Positions 9,507 to 19,394 of a stretch of 31,581 bases of DNA are shown piece after piece. Location of the stretch: positions 1 to 31,581 of the forward strand of contig LRSR01011954.1 in assembly GCA_001579985.1 (NCBI GenBank), in the 5' to 3' direction. Under the pieces are notes generated by a model. It was not told the origin of the DNA and made no database searches. It worked only from the letters and a program-made list of their open reading frames with translations. The stretch's first letter is position 1. Every line of letters starts with the position of its first letter. The position numbers and the translations under genes are program-made. The DNA is from Hypsibius dujardini. Lineage: Eukaryota; Tardigrada; Eutardigrada; Parachela; Hypsibiidae.

Positions 9507-10425
9507 AACATACGATTGACAACGATTCTTTTTCTCTCATGCTCAATGGTAGTAGTGTCACCCTTTCCTTAAACGTGTGAGCTGATCCTCCCATACTTTT
9601 GACTCGTTATAGAATTTCCATGCACATGACCAAACCAGTGATCGGAGCGACAGTTTCCTATCAGTGTTTGACTTTTCCTTTGAGCCCATCGAAAGGCATT
9701 TGTTTTATACTGTACGTCTAAAGCATGTGGTATGAGTTCATATTTGTTTTCCTGCACAAGTGACACAGCTGTTGTTTTTGATAAGCCAATGTTAAGAAGA
9801 GGGCTATATTCACAGGCCCATACAACCTTATGCCATACTCACAACTCGAACAACCTTTTTATTTGCCAAAGGTTATGCGCGCACCCCTTTTCATGAAAAG
9901 TTGAGGCAAAATTTTACTATAGACACAACTTTTAAACCGTTTTCTGAAGCGAGCAATATTTTGCAAATTCTAAAAACGTCAGTGCCAATTTCAAGTCCCC
10001 AATTGGGTGTTTATCTTATAAGCTAGGCAGGATTAAATGCTTTCTGCTAGTTTATTTACGTTGAGCACTGAAAAGCCTAGCATTAAAGAATGCTGCCAGT
10101 ACTAGAGGATTAATGATTTAAGAATAAGGCGCTCATACGCAGGGTCGTGGAAAAATAAAATCACCGTCGGCCCGTTAAATTGCAGGTTTTGTTGTTGTTT
10201 GCCTTTTGTTTAACTGGGTTACACGTTGAAAGAAGAAACGATCCCATGTTCAAATGGAACAGAAAAAAAGGCCCGCATCTTGAACATGCAGCCTCATTAC
10301 GAGCAGGGCTAACAGTTCCTCCTATATATTAGATGGTCAACTGTTTTCTGTGGCAGTTTTTCTGGCTCTATCAATCAGACCAACCAAAGACAGAGGCTCG
10401 TTTAGGATCCTTAAATGTCCGAAAC
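9507..10425. other. Intergenic, nothing recognised
   Basis: Unique sequence right of duplication A1. Open frames are short and lack features. No exon, repeat or structural RNA was recognised. Confidence 0.4.
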
Positions 10426-10848
10426 AGGACCCTTCCCAGTAGGGCCAAAGGGTGGGCAAAGAGGCAAAATGCTGTTTTTCAAGATTGACCCAAAATTTGG
10501 CCTCTTGTCTCTGATCATTTTCACACTTGTGGGGGTGTGGGTTCTGATTTTCAAAACATTTTCAAAAACGTCAGATTTTCATTAAATTTGGACTGTTCTT
10601 GAATGTTTTGAACTTCAAATTTGTATTTACCAATAAGAAGATTACCTTAGACTTCACCAAACCTCAAATATAAACGAAATACTGATGTTTTTGGAATGGT
10701 TTTGAAATCCCAGGCCCCAGGAAATTAGACCACCAGACTCTCACAAGTTTCAAAAAGATCAAGGATAAGAAGCGAATTTTGGGTTCAATCTTGAACAAAG
10801 TGCATTTTGCCCCTTTGTCCAGCCCTTGGCCCTACCGTGAGGGGTCCT
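10426..10848. mobile_element. Foldback/MITE-like inverted repeat, 423 bp, arms about 140 bp
   Basis: The left arm begins aggacccttcccagtagggc and the reverse complement of the right end reads aggacccctcacggtagggc. Similarity continues through ggcaaaatgc, caagattga.cccaaaatt and an acttgtg.g..tgtgg block. There is no transposase frame. I could not define a target duplication. A short open frame at 10779-10970 overlaps the right arm and is not a gene. Confidence 0.6.
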
Positions 10849-11176
10849 GGTTCCGACCTGGAAAGACCGCTCCGCTGACGGTAGCGGGCGTCCGCTCCGC
10901 CACATTGCGGAATTTTAAACTGGCTGTGTTGTCATGTTTCTTGTCGAAAATCATTGTATGCTTGGAATGATTTTATACTTGGATTCAGAACAATTATTCA
11001 AGGCAAGGGAAAACTGTTGATTTCAAGACATTCAGAAGCTAATTTAGAGTTTAATCTATCGCACATCAATCAATCAATCGAGCGTTGGTTTGTGACTTGA
11101 ATTAGCTGTATACGCAATCAATCAATTAATGGCTCGATTTTTCGCTGTATTTTTGTTGTTCGTACTTTCAGCTTGC

Positions 11177-11296
11177 GCACTATCCAGGCCAGATCCGTCA
11201 TCAATTTTATGTTTATAATGATTATATTTCAGAATTGCACTATCCAGGCCAGATCCGTGATCAATTTTATCTTTATATTGATTATATTTCAGAATG
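11177..11296. repeat. Two tandem 60-bp repeats
   Basis: Units 11177-11236 and 11237-11296 both start gcactatccaggccagatcc and end gattatatttcagaat, with only a few substitutions. The units sit in otherwise unique AT-rich sequence; the end of each resembles a splice acceptor (atttcag), but no adjacent coding sequence was found. Confidence 0.8.
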
Positions 11297-11815
11297 GATT
11301 ATATTTTTATAATTGATTTGCTTAAGAACCTGTATTTTAAGATTTCTAAGACCAGCTGATAATTTAATGTTTTGATATGGTTGGTCACCGAACACACAAA
11401 TTAAGCGCCATACGTTAACGCTAACCGTAACTTTTAGTTAAGGATAAGACTTAAGTTATAGGTTGGCTCCGACCAGACTCCAATATTTATCTACTCATAA
11501 ATCTATCTTTAACGCATACGGTAGTCTAAATTTGTTGTCGGGTATATTTACGGTAAAATAACAATGTATCAAAATCAGTCTCTAACAGTCATACGCAAAT
11601 TAATGTGTTGGTGCGCTAAGCAAGACAAATCCAGTCGTTCTGCTGCTGCTTACCTCAGTTTTTGTTGTGTGTGACTCAACATGAAAGGATTCGCACAGAC
11701 GAAACGGTTATCCTCAATGGAGGAAATCACATTTAATATAGAAAATCATTTCCGAACGTTTTTGTTATCATTACTTTTATTAAATTTTTTGATGAAACAA
11801 ACCGGTGAAAAAATT
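11297..11815. other. Intergenic, nothing recognised
   Basis: No exon or repeat seen. A plus-strand frame at 11681-11863 simply runs into the start of duplication A2 in the wrong phase for the GPCR tail. Confidence 0.4.
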
Positions 11816-11899
11816 GAGAGGCCATTATTGACCTTGTGCGCAGAAACCTGCGAGATGTCATGAAGAGGCGATTGACGAAAATTCGGTGGCAGACGTGAG
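11816..11899 (+). pseudogene. Stranded helix-8/C-tail fragment of the duplicated GPCR exon
   Basis: The frame reads EAIIDLVRRNLRDVMKRRLT and continues KIRWQT to a TGA. It matches the tail of the GPCR exon at 6300-6632 but keeps the CGA arginine codon where that copy has a TGA, so it shows the ancestral longer tail. TM6 and TM7 are not present: the duplication junction at 11816 cuts through the helix-8 codons. Confidence 0.65.
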
Positions 11900-12293
11900 A
11901 CTCAGGCCTGAGCGGTCATCATATTGAACAATTTCGTTTAGATTCCTCGCTAGGCAATAGATATTATATCGATAGATGATAGGCTGAGATCGACGCCTCT
12001 ATTACCAAAAAATATTATCTTTGAGGAAGTGTTAAAGGGGATGCATAGCGAGGTGAGCATGTTAGAAATAGATAAATAAGACTGACCAAGATGTAGGATG
12101 ACTGCGATTATGAGGTGCGGAATAGGACCTGACCGAAAGTATAGTACATGTATTGTAGTAAAGGAAACGTGCTTGGTGACAGTTAGGAACGACTAAGACC
12201 TTAGATGAGAGCTAAACTGTTGAATTTTGTTGATATGAATTTAACAAACAAAGGAGAGTGGTGAGAATTAAAAGCGACCGAAATGTTGGATGA

Positions 12294-12482
12294 ATGCTCG
12301 CTCCTCTATACAACTTATTTGAAAAAAAAACTCTATTCATAATGAAACAAGAAATGCAGGATGTGCGTATGTATGCTACAGAAAACCCGGCGACACAAAC
12401 GTGCGAGGCGATGGTTAAGATCCACCGATATTCTAGAATGAGCGATCAAGTACACGTCTATTTCGGTTTACACATCTATTAG
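12294..12482 (+). other. Second copy of the 62-codon small ORF
   Basis: Counterpart of 7555-7743; it starts MLAPLYNLFEKKTLFIMKQE and ends with a run of changed residues (QVHVYFGLHIY against HVDVYLGLYIY). The uneven pattern of change, nearly none then many, is described as a finding. Confidence 0.2.
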
Positions 12483-12502
12483 GAAGTAGGAAACACATCC
12501 TC

Positions 12503-14125
12503 TTACGTGGGGTCGGAATGGAATTACACACCCTGATTTTTCTGAGAATTTTTTCCACAAATAGTGGACTAAATATGTAGATTTTAGAAAAATATTTCAT
12601 TTTCAATTGAGCCCTTGATTTGGCAGTAAAAACTCCGAAGTTCCCGGAATGCACATCCCCTTTACCGTAAACTTAAACCGTTGATCGGTTGATTCATNAC
12701 ATGCAAAACGTCTTTATTTTTTATCCCCCTTATTGGCGTTCCAGAAACATAATTTTATTATGTTATTGAAAGACATCAAAACTTGATAAAAAAAACAACC
12801 ATGAGAACGAAAACAACCCACACAGTGGTGGAGAGAATTAATGCAAGGTCTCGCCATGCAAATGTCTCACACGGCTTACCACTGCTTTATATGGCAGACC
12901 GTGTGGGCGAAACGACAATTTTGACCTACTGTACTGTAGAATCGGGATAACTTGCGCCGGTTTTTGGACTGCCAGCATGAGCTTGTGGCGCAAGTATCCC
13001 GATTCTACAGTACATTGTGTACGGTAGCAATCGCTTGTTTTACACTGTAGAGTGCTGTACCAGTCTTATGCTGAAATTTGATCCCCATGGTCCGATCCGA
13101 AACCCAAAAATGAGCAATCACCGAAAAACATCTTATCAACTAGAAATGCCAGAAATCTTGCGCTTCTGGCCAAATTAACGGATGGACTTGTTAATGTTAC
13201 AAAACAACGGCTTCTCAAAGGATCGGGATGGTCTTTCAACTGGGATGGTCTTAGTCTACAAGTCCAAATCCCATGTCATTATACAATTTTCCACTTCATA
13301 AAATAAGTGCAGTCGTTGAAAGAACACCGCGCTCGGAGCGCTTTATTCTTTTCTTTAAATGTTTTGTTGACTATTTTTGGAAAATTGTCCGCTGGTTTAC
13401 GTAGACTATTGTAGCGGCGTCAAAAAAGGGCAATAGTGTCGTTCACTCGCTTACGACCCATAAACGGGTCAGGTAGTTTTTAGATAGTGGCCAATGGCCA
13501 TAATTTTTTCATTGACTTTGCATTGATTTTCTATACACTCAAGGAGTGGCTGGTTGCCGAGCTGGTGAAAGGTCTGAACTATGAATTGATTCATGGATCA
13601 CTTCTCATGAAGTTATCAGGCACTTTTTAAACAGTATTTTTAGTTTGGACCAGACTGGCCCTGCCAGTCAAACTTTCCCGAACCCACCCGAAATTTAAAT
13701 GTCCCGAACTCGTTCGAAAATCAATTTTCCCGACAATTCGTGACCCGGCAGTCGTTTTCCCGTGTGAAACATTTACATGGCGAGACTTTCTTTCAATTAT
13801 CTCCACAACCGTGTGGGTTGTTTTCTTTCTTTTTTTCTCTAAAATCAAGTTTCGATGTCTTTCGTTAGCGCAAAATAAATACTGGAACGCCGTTAAGGGG
13901 GATAAAAAATAAAAAGATGTTTTCCATGTGAATAAATCAGCCAGTCAACGGTCAAAGTTTACGGTAAAGGGGTTATGCATTCCGGGAACTTCGGAATTTT
14001 TTCTGCCAAATCCAGGGTTCAATTGCAAATGAATTATTTTTCTAAAATCCCCATATTTAATCCAATATTTGTGAAAAAAAATTCAGGAAAATTGGGGTGT
14101 TTAATTCCATTCCGACCCCTCGTTA
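12503..14125. mobile_element. Foldback DNA transposon, 1617 bp, arms about 400 bp, TTA target duplication
   Basis: The element spans 12506-14122. The left end cgtggggtcggaatggaatt and the reverse complement of the right end cgaggggtcggaatggaatt match, and the arms stay clearly similar for about 400 bp (for example ccgaagttcccggaatgca and ccctttaccgtaaact). TTA at 12503-12505 and 14123-14125 is the target duplication. Copy A1 has an uninterrupted site at about 7757-7770. A 3-bp TWA-type duplication is typical of PIF/Harbinger elements, but the termini alone do not prove that family. The central part (13020-13720) has no transposase frame. A 77-bp MITE sits just inside the left arm. The single N of the window (12698) lies in the left arm. 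Confidence 0.8.
12932..13012. mobile_element. 77-bp MITE with CTGTA termini, TA target duplication
   Basis: Element 12934-13010: left end ctgtagaatcgggataactt, right end (reverse complement) ctgtagaatcgggatacttg, arms 25 and 24 bp differing by one inserted A. TA flanks at 12932-12933 and 13011-13012. The loop is only about 28 bp. It is nested inside the larger foldback transposon, so it inserted later or travelled with it. Confidence 0.75.
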
Positions 14126-14209
14126 GTAATTATGGTGTAGGAAAACATGGCGCAGCAAGCGTGTGAGATGATCGTTAAGGACGACCGAGATCTGCGAAGA
14201 GTACAAATA

Positions 14210-15509
14210 TACAGAGGCCGATTCATTTGTTTGTGGCCGGCCTCGTTTTTAATTCTGTGTGCGCGCGCCTCACATTGCACAATCCATCTCAGTGATTGAA
14301 CAGCTGATCAGACCAGTTTGCCGTGCTTCAAGAGTTTAGTGATTGCAGTGGGTGTTAAAAATGCTTCGTAAATTAGCTTTGGAAGTGCGTCACTCCATTT
14401 TGACCCTGCACACTCTTAAACATTCGGCCCCGAAATTGTGAAAGCACTATTTCTACGGAATATCGCTGTTTCCAAGTCTGTAGTCAACAAATTCTTCAGA
14501 GAAAATGCAGCGTAAGACGCCGGCCGATCCAAACCACCATCGAAAGCGACGAACTCCGGCAAGGCATAAGTGAAGACTGCAGCGCTTCTCAAAAAAGTCA
14601 AGAAGGCCACGACTGGACCCAACCCGCTGATTCAATCTCAGATCGCTCTTGAGCTGGAAGTATCGCAGACCACAATTCAGCGCGTCATCAGCGAGGAATT
14701 GGAGGGGAAGGTGCGGATAAAGTACAAGGTGCACAGGCTGTCGGATGTGATGATTCAACAAGGCCTCGCACGAGATCCACGCTTCCTGAATTGGATCAGC
14801 GGTCGAAAATGGGAAAATATCTTGACGATTGATGAGGGCTGGGTGTACCTCACCATTTGCAAAAGATGGTGGAGGATTTACTACGAATTCCGGGGAGAAC
14901 ACACGAAGGAAAGTTGGACAAAGTTCTGGAAGGAATCTCATCCTAAAAACGTGATGTTCATTGCGGGAGTTTGCAATTGTGGGAAGACCAAGATTCGTTT
15001 CATCGAACCAAGTGCGAAAATAAACTCCAAGTACTACATCGAAAAAGTCCTCAAGCTGATGTTTCGAGATGACGTGCCTCGTTTGTTCCCTGGGAAGCTT
15101 TTGAAGAAAACTGTCTTCCACCATGACTCCGCCCCCTGCCTTGCGTTGAAACTCACACAAGATTGGCTTTGTTCGGCCCGAATTCGGTTCAGTCCGAAAG
15201 AAGATTGGATGGGTAACAGCTCTAATTTGGCTCCGATGAATTTTTGTGTGAACGGGATTTTTAAATGGGAATTGTTTAACAAGGCTCCGACTACTGTCAG
15301 GGGCTTGGAATGTGTTATGACTTCAGTGTGGTCCACGCTTGACCAGCGCAAAATTCATAGAGCTCTCAGATCTTGGCCCGGTCGCGTCAAAATGATGATC
15401 GAGAAGGGCGGTCATCATATTAAATACATTTTGAGTGGACATGAGAAATTTTAGTATTTATTTTGGAATTAATAAAAATCGGCCACAAACAAATGAATCG
15501 GCCTCTGTA
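14210..15509 (+). mobile_element. Tc1/mariner-type element, 1296 bp, with exact TIRs and TA duplication
   Basis: The element is 14212-15507. Terminal inverted repeats of 28 bp begin cagaggccgattcatttgtt and match their partner without mismatch. TA flanks at 14210-14211 and 15508-15509. In copy A1 the same host sequence (gagtacaaatttacaccctt, around 7840) is uninterrupted. Perfect TIRs suggest a young insertion, yet the transposase gene is broken, so it was probably mobilised in trans. An AATAAA signal (15471) lies just inside the right TIR. Confidence 0.92.
14440..15454 (+). pseudogene. Mariner-like transposase, inactivated
   Basis: The main frame opens at 14570 after an upstream stop. Upstream, a different frame encodes the end of the first helix-turn-helix (RNIAVSKSVVNKFFREN) and then hits a TAA, so the N-terminus has at least a frameshift and stops. 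The second HTH region is SQIALELEVSQTTIQRVI. Catalytic region: TIDEGW gives the first Asp, HHDSAPCLA the second. The third position is GNSSNLAPMNF with Asn instead of Asp, 37 residues after the second; the spacing is that of the DD37D group. The C-terminus (SWPGRVKMMIEKGGHHIKYI) is complete. Broken N-terminus plus a lost catalytic Asp argue against activity. Confidence 0.85.
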
Positions 15510-15618
15510 CACTCTTTGCCGAAATTAGCGTGATTATAAAAAGATAATACATGTACGTGTGACGCAAGTATAACACGGCTTGGTTGTAAGGCAGAACGCG
15601 TCAGCTCAGATGAAAAGG

Positions 15619-16691
15619 TCAGTTCGTTGCAAGGATTTGAGGCTGCTACCCAGGGATTTGAGGGATTTGAGGCTGTCTCCTCTTCCTAGAGTGGGGATCT
15701 ACGCGTGTATTAGGCTTAATGACTGCTCGCACGACGGCTCGCACACGTCTGAAAAGACGGATCACTGCCTGTCTGTAGAGCGGCCAAAACAGCAGGTAGA
15801 TCACCGGGGAAATGCAGTGTTGAACCAAGGTCATGTAGACGCCAGCCAGTCTCGCCGAAGGAGGCGCGCCTTTTACAATTATCATTATGTAGTTGGGTAT
15901 ATTGGAAATGAGCGTGGAAAATACGATGGTCATACTGCACATGAAAGAGCCCCAGTAGATGACCAAGATTTCGCACGGAGGGGCTTGGCCTGCCGGCAGC
16001 ACTTCCAGTCGATGGCGACGTCGGTAGGCTTGTAATTTTAGCCTGACAGCCACTATCATAATTCGCAGCTGGCTCAGGAACAACAGCGGAAAAAGCACCG
16101 GACCCTTTACCGTCAGCCAAATTAAGAATACCACGTCCCCTGGCAATGCATTTGTGCGGAGTCCTGCACATGGCTCAAAGTGCTGATTGTTCCGAAAGAC
16201 TATCGAACCTGGAACATTCAAGATCAGTGTCGCGCCGAAGGTTGTCAGTATGCCGGCAACCAAGGCTTTACGGTGGGTGATGGACGCACGGTACTTGACA
16301 ACGAACTCGACCGACAGCCAACGGTCCACGCTGATAGCGAAATTGGCAAAAATGACGGCGCTGTTGATCCATGTCAGCACGCTAATGCCGATGAAGATGT
16401 TGATGAAGGTATTGACGGGTGTGTAGGGCAGGTGGCCCAACGGTCCGATTAAGACGATGGTCACCCGGCCATGAAGGAGGCTACGGTTAGGCATATATGC
16501 AGCAGGACATAGGGCTCTTTGTTGTGCCACAGGGCGAAGATGATGAGGTTGAACAGCTGTGTGATGGTGATGGCTGTGCCGAATGTGCGGGAAGCCCAAT
16601 CTTGTGGAGTCTCGGACTGGCAGCGAAATAATCCAGTCCGGTTTGTGAATGTGTCGTTCGGTGACCAAAATTCGACGGTGATGTTCGACAT
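15619..16691 (-). pseudogene. Frameshifted paralogue of the orphan GPCR
   Basis: Collinear with the intact GPCR at 7965-9038 and one base shorter. The N-terminal frame (MSNITVEFWSPNDTFTNRTG to CLTVASFMAG) ends near 16461; the rest (VTIVLIGPLGHLPYTPVNTF onward through DRW and SPVIYLLFWPLYRQ) is in another frame. The missing base is near 16464-16468, where A1 has gacaccccagcc and A2 has gtcacccggcc. A TAG at 15646-15648 also removes the last nine residues (A1 has GAG, Glu). Most other differences are conservative, so loss appears recent. The upstream TATA-like motif is still present. A single-base sequencing error could explain the frameshift but not the TAG. Confidence 0.85.
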
Positions 16692-17162
16692 TGTACCATT
16701 GGCCTCTCTAATAGAAAGCGGTATAACTGCCGAAATCAGCTAGTCTGGAAATGTACGCTAACGCAATAATGCTCATTGATGATGATTTTATTATGAGGAG
16801 ATTGAAATCTGTCTAAGTAGACTTATATAGGATCAAAGCATAATTCTTAATGGATTGACGGCCGTCCCAATGTCCGGACTCGATGCAGCTGTTATAGAAT
16901 CTGGGCTCTTATGTGCCGATTAACTGATGGATCATTAAGTGGCTTAAACTTTTCACTGTTATCTTTTCTTTATGATGCTCCTTTTTTGTGCAAAATTGAA
17001 AATTGCTGAACTATTCAAGCGGTGGGAGAAACCGCCGAACGCTGCCAAAAATTACCACTCGATCAATGCCGATTCGAAACCGTGGCACAAAATAATGAAA
17101 TGCAGGATGTCTATTAAAATTACGGTGTTTTAAATCTACTCCTTTCAACAAACGATTCGGAT

Positions 17163-17779
17163 CAACAGTGTCAGGTGACCAATTACCCATTCCAGCACAT
17201 GCGCAAATTTTGCTTGAGGTTTTGAGCAAATACAACCTTGTTCATTGCTTGGGTATCACCGGTCAATAGGACCGTGGATGCATAAAACATCAGAACGCCA
17301 ACAACAAATTTAACATGACATGCGTTTCCATGAAGTTGTTGCTGCGCTGTTGCACTTTTTGAAACTCCTTTATCCAGGCATACAGTTATATTGTTTACTT
17401 TACTACGGTTGTCTGCTCACTGGCTCTCATTAACGCATCGGCACTTGTCACAGTTACGATTGGAAGGGTATTCGATATCGGATACTGGGAATGCGCAATT
17501 CACTGAATAAAATGGATACATGGATCATAACGGCTGAACAGATTTATCAATTTCCGGCGTTCGATCCCATTTTAGAACGGGATGACGCATTTCGAAACCA
17601 ACTCAGAAAGTATGACCGTACCCGGTTAATGTGAATCTGTCCGAAACGTCCGAAATGTCTGATTCACACAATTCTTTTGACGGCAAAGTCAGCGAGATAT
17701 CAACGGTATAGTTGTGTTTGGTAGTTATGTAATAGTATAGTTTTGGTTTGATAGAAATCAGTTACTGCTCACTCTTAGT
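17163..17779. other. Intergenic, nothing recognised
   Basis: Unique sequence between duplication A2 and the minus-strand transposase. The second terminal repeat of the adjacent mariner was looked for here and not found, consistent with its 3' truncation. Confidence 0.4.
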
Positions 17780-18748
17780 CTAGTTTAGGCGCGCTGCACG
17801 TTGCAAACCAGGGATGCCTTTGGAATTTTTTTTAAACATTGATTTTTTAAAAATCCCATTCGGACTAAAATCCATAGAACTCAGGTCAGGGCTGTTGGCC
17901 ATCCAATCCTCTTTCCTGATGTACTTGAATTTTTTTGATTTGAGATAAGAGTAGACCGCAGGTGTCGTGTGACTTGAAGCACTATCAAAGTGGAGGATGA
18001 CTTTGTGTTCCTCTCCCGGGAAGAATCTGGGGACGTCTTTTTCCACCATTGGTTTCACGATATTATTGAGGAAGAACGCTGAATTGATTTTGTTAGTCGG
18101 TGGGACGAAGTAGATGCCCGTCGCACCGCTGTACGACACTCCTGCGGCGCACATCACCTTTTTGGGGAATGTCTGTTTCAAATTTTTAGTGCGACTTTCA
18201 GGAACTGGTTTTCCCTTCTTCCGATAGTAACAGTCCCGGATTCCACCACAATCGTTCATAGACAACCAGAACTCATCAAAAGGCACTACATTCTTCCATC
18301 GGTCACCCCCCAGAAGCTTGAGAAACAGAGGCCCGCGGTCAAGACGCTGCTGCGCTTGCTTGTTTGACAGGGCATGCGTTTTGGTCTTCTTCAGCAAGTG
18401 CGATTTCAGATTTTTGCTCAAAATTCGACGAATTGTCATTTCAGAGACATCGTACCGTTCAGCCATTTGGTCCAGGGTGGGAGGATTATCCACATCCGTC
18501 GCTGCGTCCACTTTTTTGATGAGATCCTCGGTACGCTTGGACGGCAGGCACTGGGGACAAAGCTTTTTTGCTAGTTTGAGAATTCCTCGCTTCTCCCGTT
18601 CAAATTCTGTGATAACGCGAGTGAAAGTAGACTTCGAAATCAAAAAGCCCAGGTCAAACAAAGCATCGACTATTTTTTTATGAGAGTGGCCGTTCTGATG
18701 GTGGGCCAAGATGGCGCCCCTCGTTTCAGAATCAATTGGAGCAGGCAT
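17780..18748 (-). pseudogene. DD37D mariner (maT-like) transposase, C-terminally truncated
   Basis: Starting at the ATG at 18748 the product is 322 aa: MPAPIDSETRGAILAHHQNG. Two helix-turn-helix regions are visible: HSHKKIVDALFDLGFLISKS and LDQMAERYDVSEMTIRRILS. Catalytic residues: VVPFDEFW (first Asp), LHFDSASSH (second), NSPDLSSMDF (third), with 37 residues between second and third, the signature of the DD37D group. The frame ends abruptly after GIPGLQRAARLN, about 50 residues short of the C-terminus seen in the other transposase of this window. No terminal repeat was found on the left. It is thus probably a 3'-truncated, immobile copy, although all three catalytic Asp codons survive. An upstream TTG-initiated extension to 18808 is open but unlikely to be used. 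Confidence 0.85.
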
Positions 18749-19090
18749 GGTTGATTGTTCAATCGTCAACAAATCGTTTTTTACAACGGCTGGCTTGGTT
18801 TTACTCAAAAACAGTGTGGGTGGGTTGTTACAGAAGAACCTAATCAGCTATTCGATGGCGCGCAAACTAGTCCAACTTTGCTGTCCGCACCTGTAGAACA
18901 GAAACGGAACTTTTAGTCTAATTTAATAAAGGCGGCGCCGTATGAATCTCACTTGAGATTGACTATGTGAACCAGAGTTTAGAATTGCGTACATGCCGCA
19001 ACGTTTACAGCCAGGAGTAGCTAACCAATACGCGATTACGTCCTGAGCAACAGGGGTAACTAGAAAGAAAAACACTGTGCACACTGTATC
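18749..19090. other. 5' flank of the mariner and spacer to the next GPCR exon
   Basis: No exon recognised. The 5' terminal repeat of the mariner should lie here, but without its partner I cannot place it. Confidence 0.35.
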
Positions 19091-19394
19091 TCATTGGATT
19101 GGTTGTTGGCGTGGTGCCGTATTCCGCCACTTACCCAACACTAGCACCAACATTACGGGATCAACGACAGTCTCACACGAGTACATCAGGCCTGCCGCCT
19201 TGTAAAACTTCTGATTCCAAAATTTTGGAACGAAGCCCACCAGCAGGTAAAAAATCAAGTCGGGAGCAGAGCACACAATCACGCTCAACGTCAGCACAGT
19301 GAAGACAATGTACTTCCTCGACGTACAGCCTCTGCCCATCCTTCCAGGTCGTTCACTTCCACTTTTTGAACTCCAACTACTCAACAGAGACTTG
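19091..19394 (-). pseudogene. GPCR last exon fragment (TM6-TM7)
   Basis: A ctgacag acceptor at 19395-19401 precedes an exon with a Ser/Gly/Arg-rich loop (SSKSGSERPGRMGRGCTSRK), TM6 (YIVFTVLTLSVIVCSAPDLI, CSAP where CWxP is usual), a loop and TM7 (GLMYSCETVVDPVMLVLVLG, with DPVML at the NPxxY position), then a short tail ending RQQPIQ. This architecture matches a class A GPCR 3' exon and resembles the plus-strand exon at 6300. No exons for TM1-TM5 are visible in the kilobase upstream on this strand. It could be a real last exon whose partners have diverged, or a stranded fragment. Confidence 0.55.

Larger units (their letters stand above)
11816..17162. repeat. Segmental duplication A, copy A2 (interrupted by two transposons)
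   Basis: Matches A1 (6577-9506) in the same orientation. After removing the foldback element (12506-14122 plus TTA) and the mariner (14212-15507 plus TA), the remaining sequence is collinear with A1 apart from about 430 bp present only in A1. Both insertions have a clean uninterrupted counterpart in A1. Confidence 0.9.

Noticed and set aside
14453-15351. Long minus-strand frames opposite the mariner transposase
   Set aside because: Antisense shadows; the plus-strand frame carries the transposase motifs.
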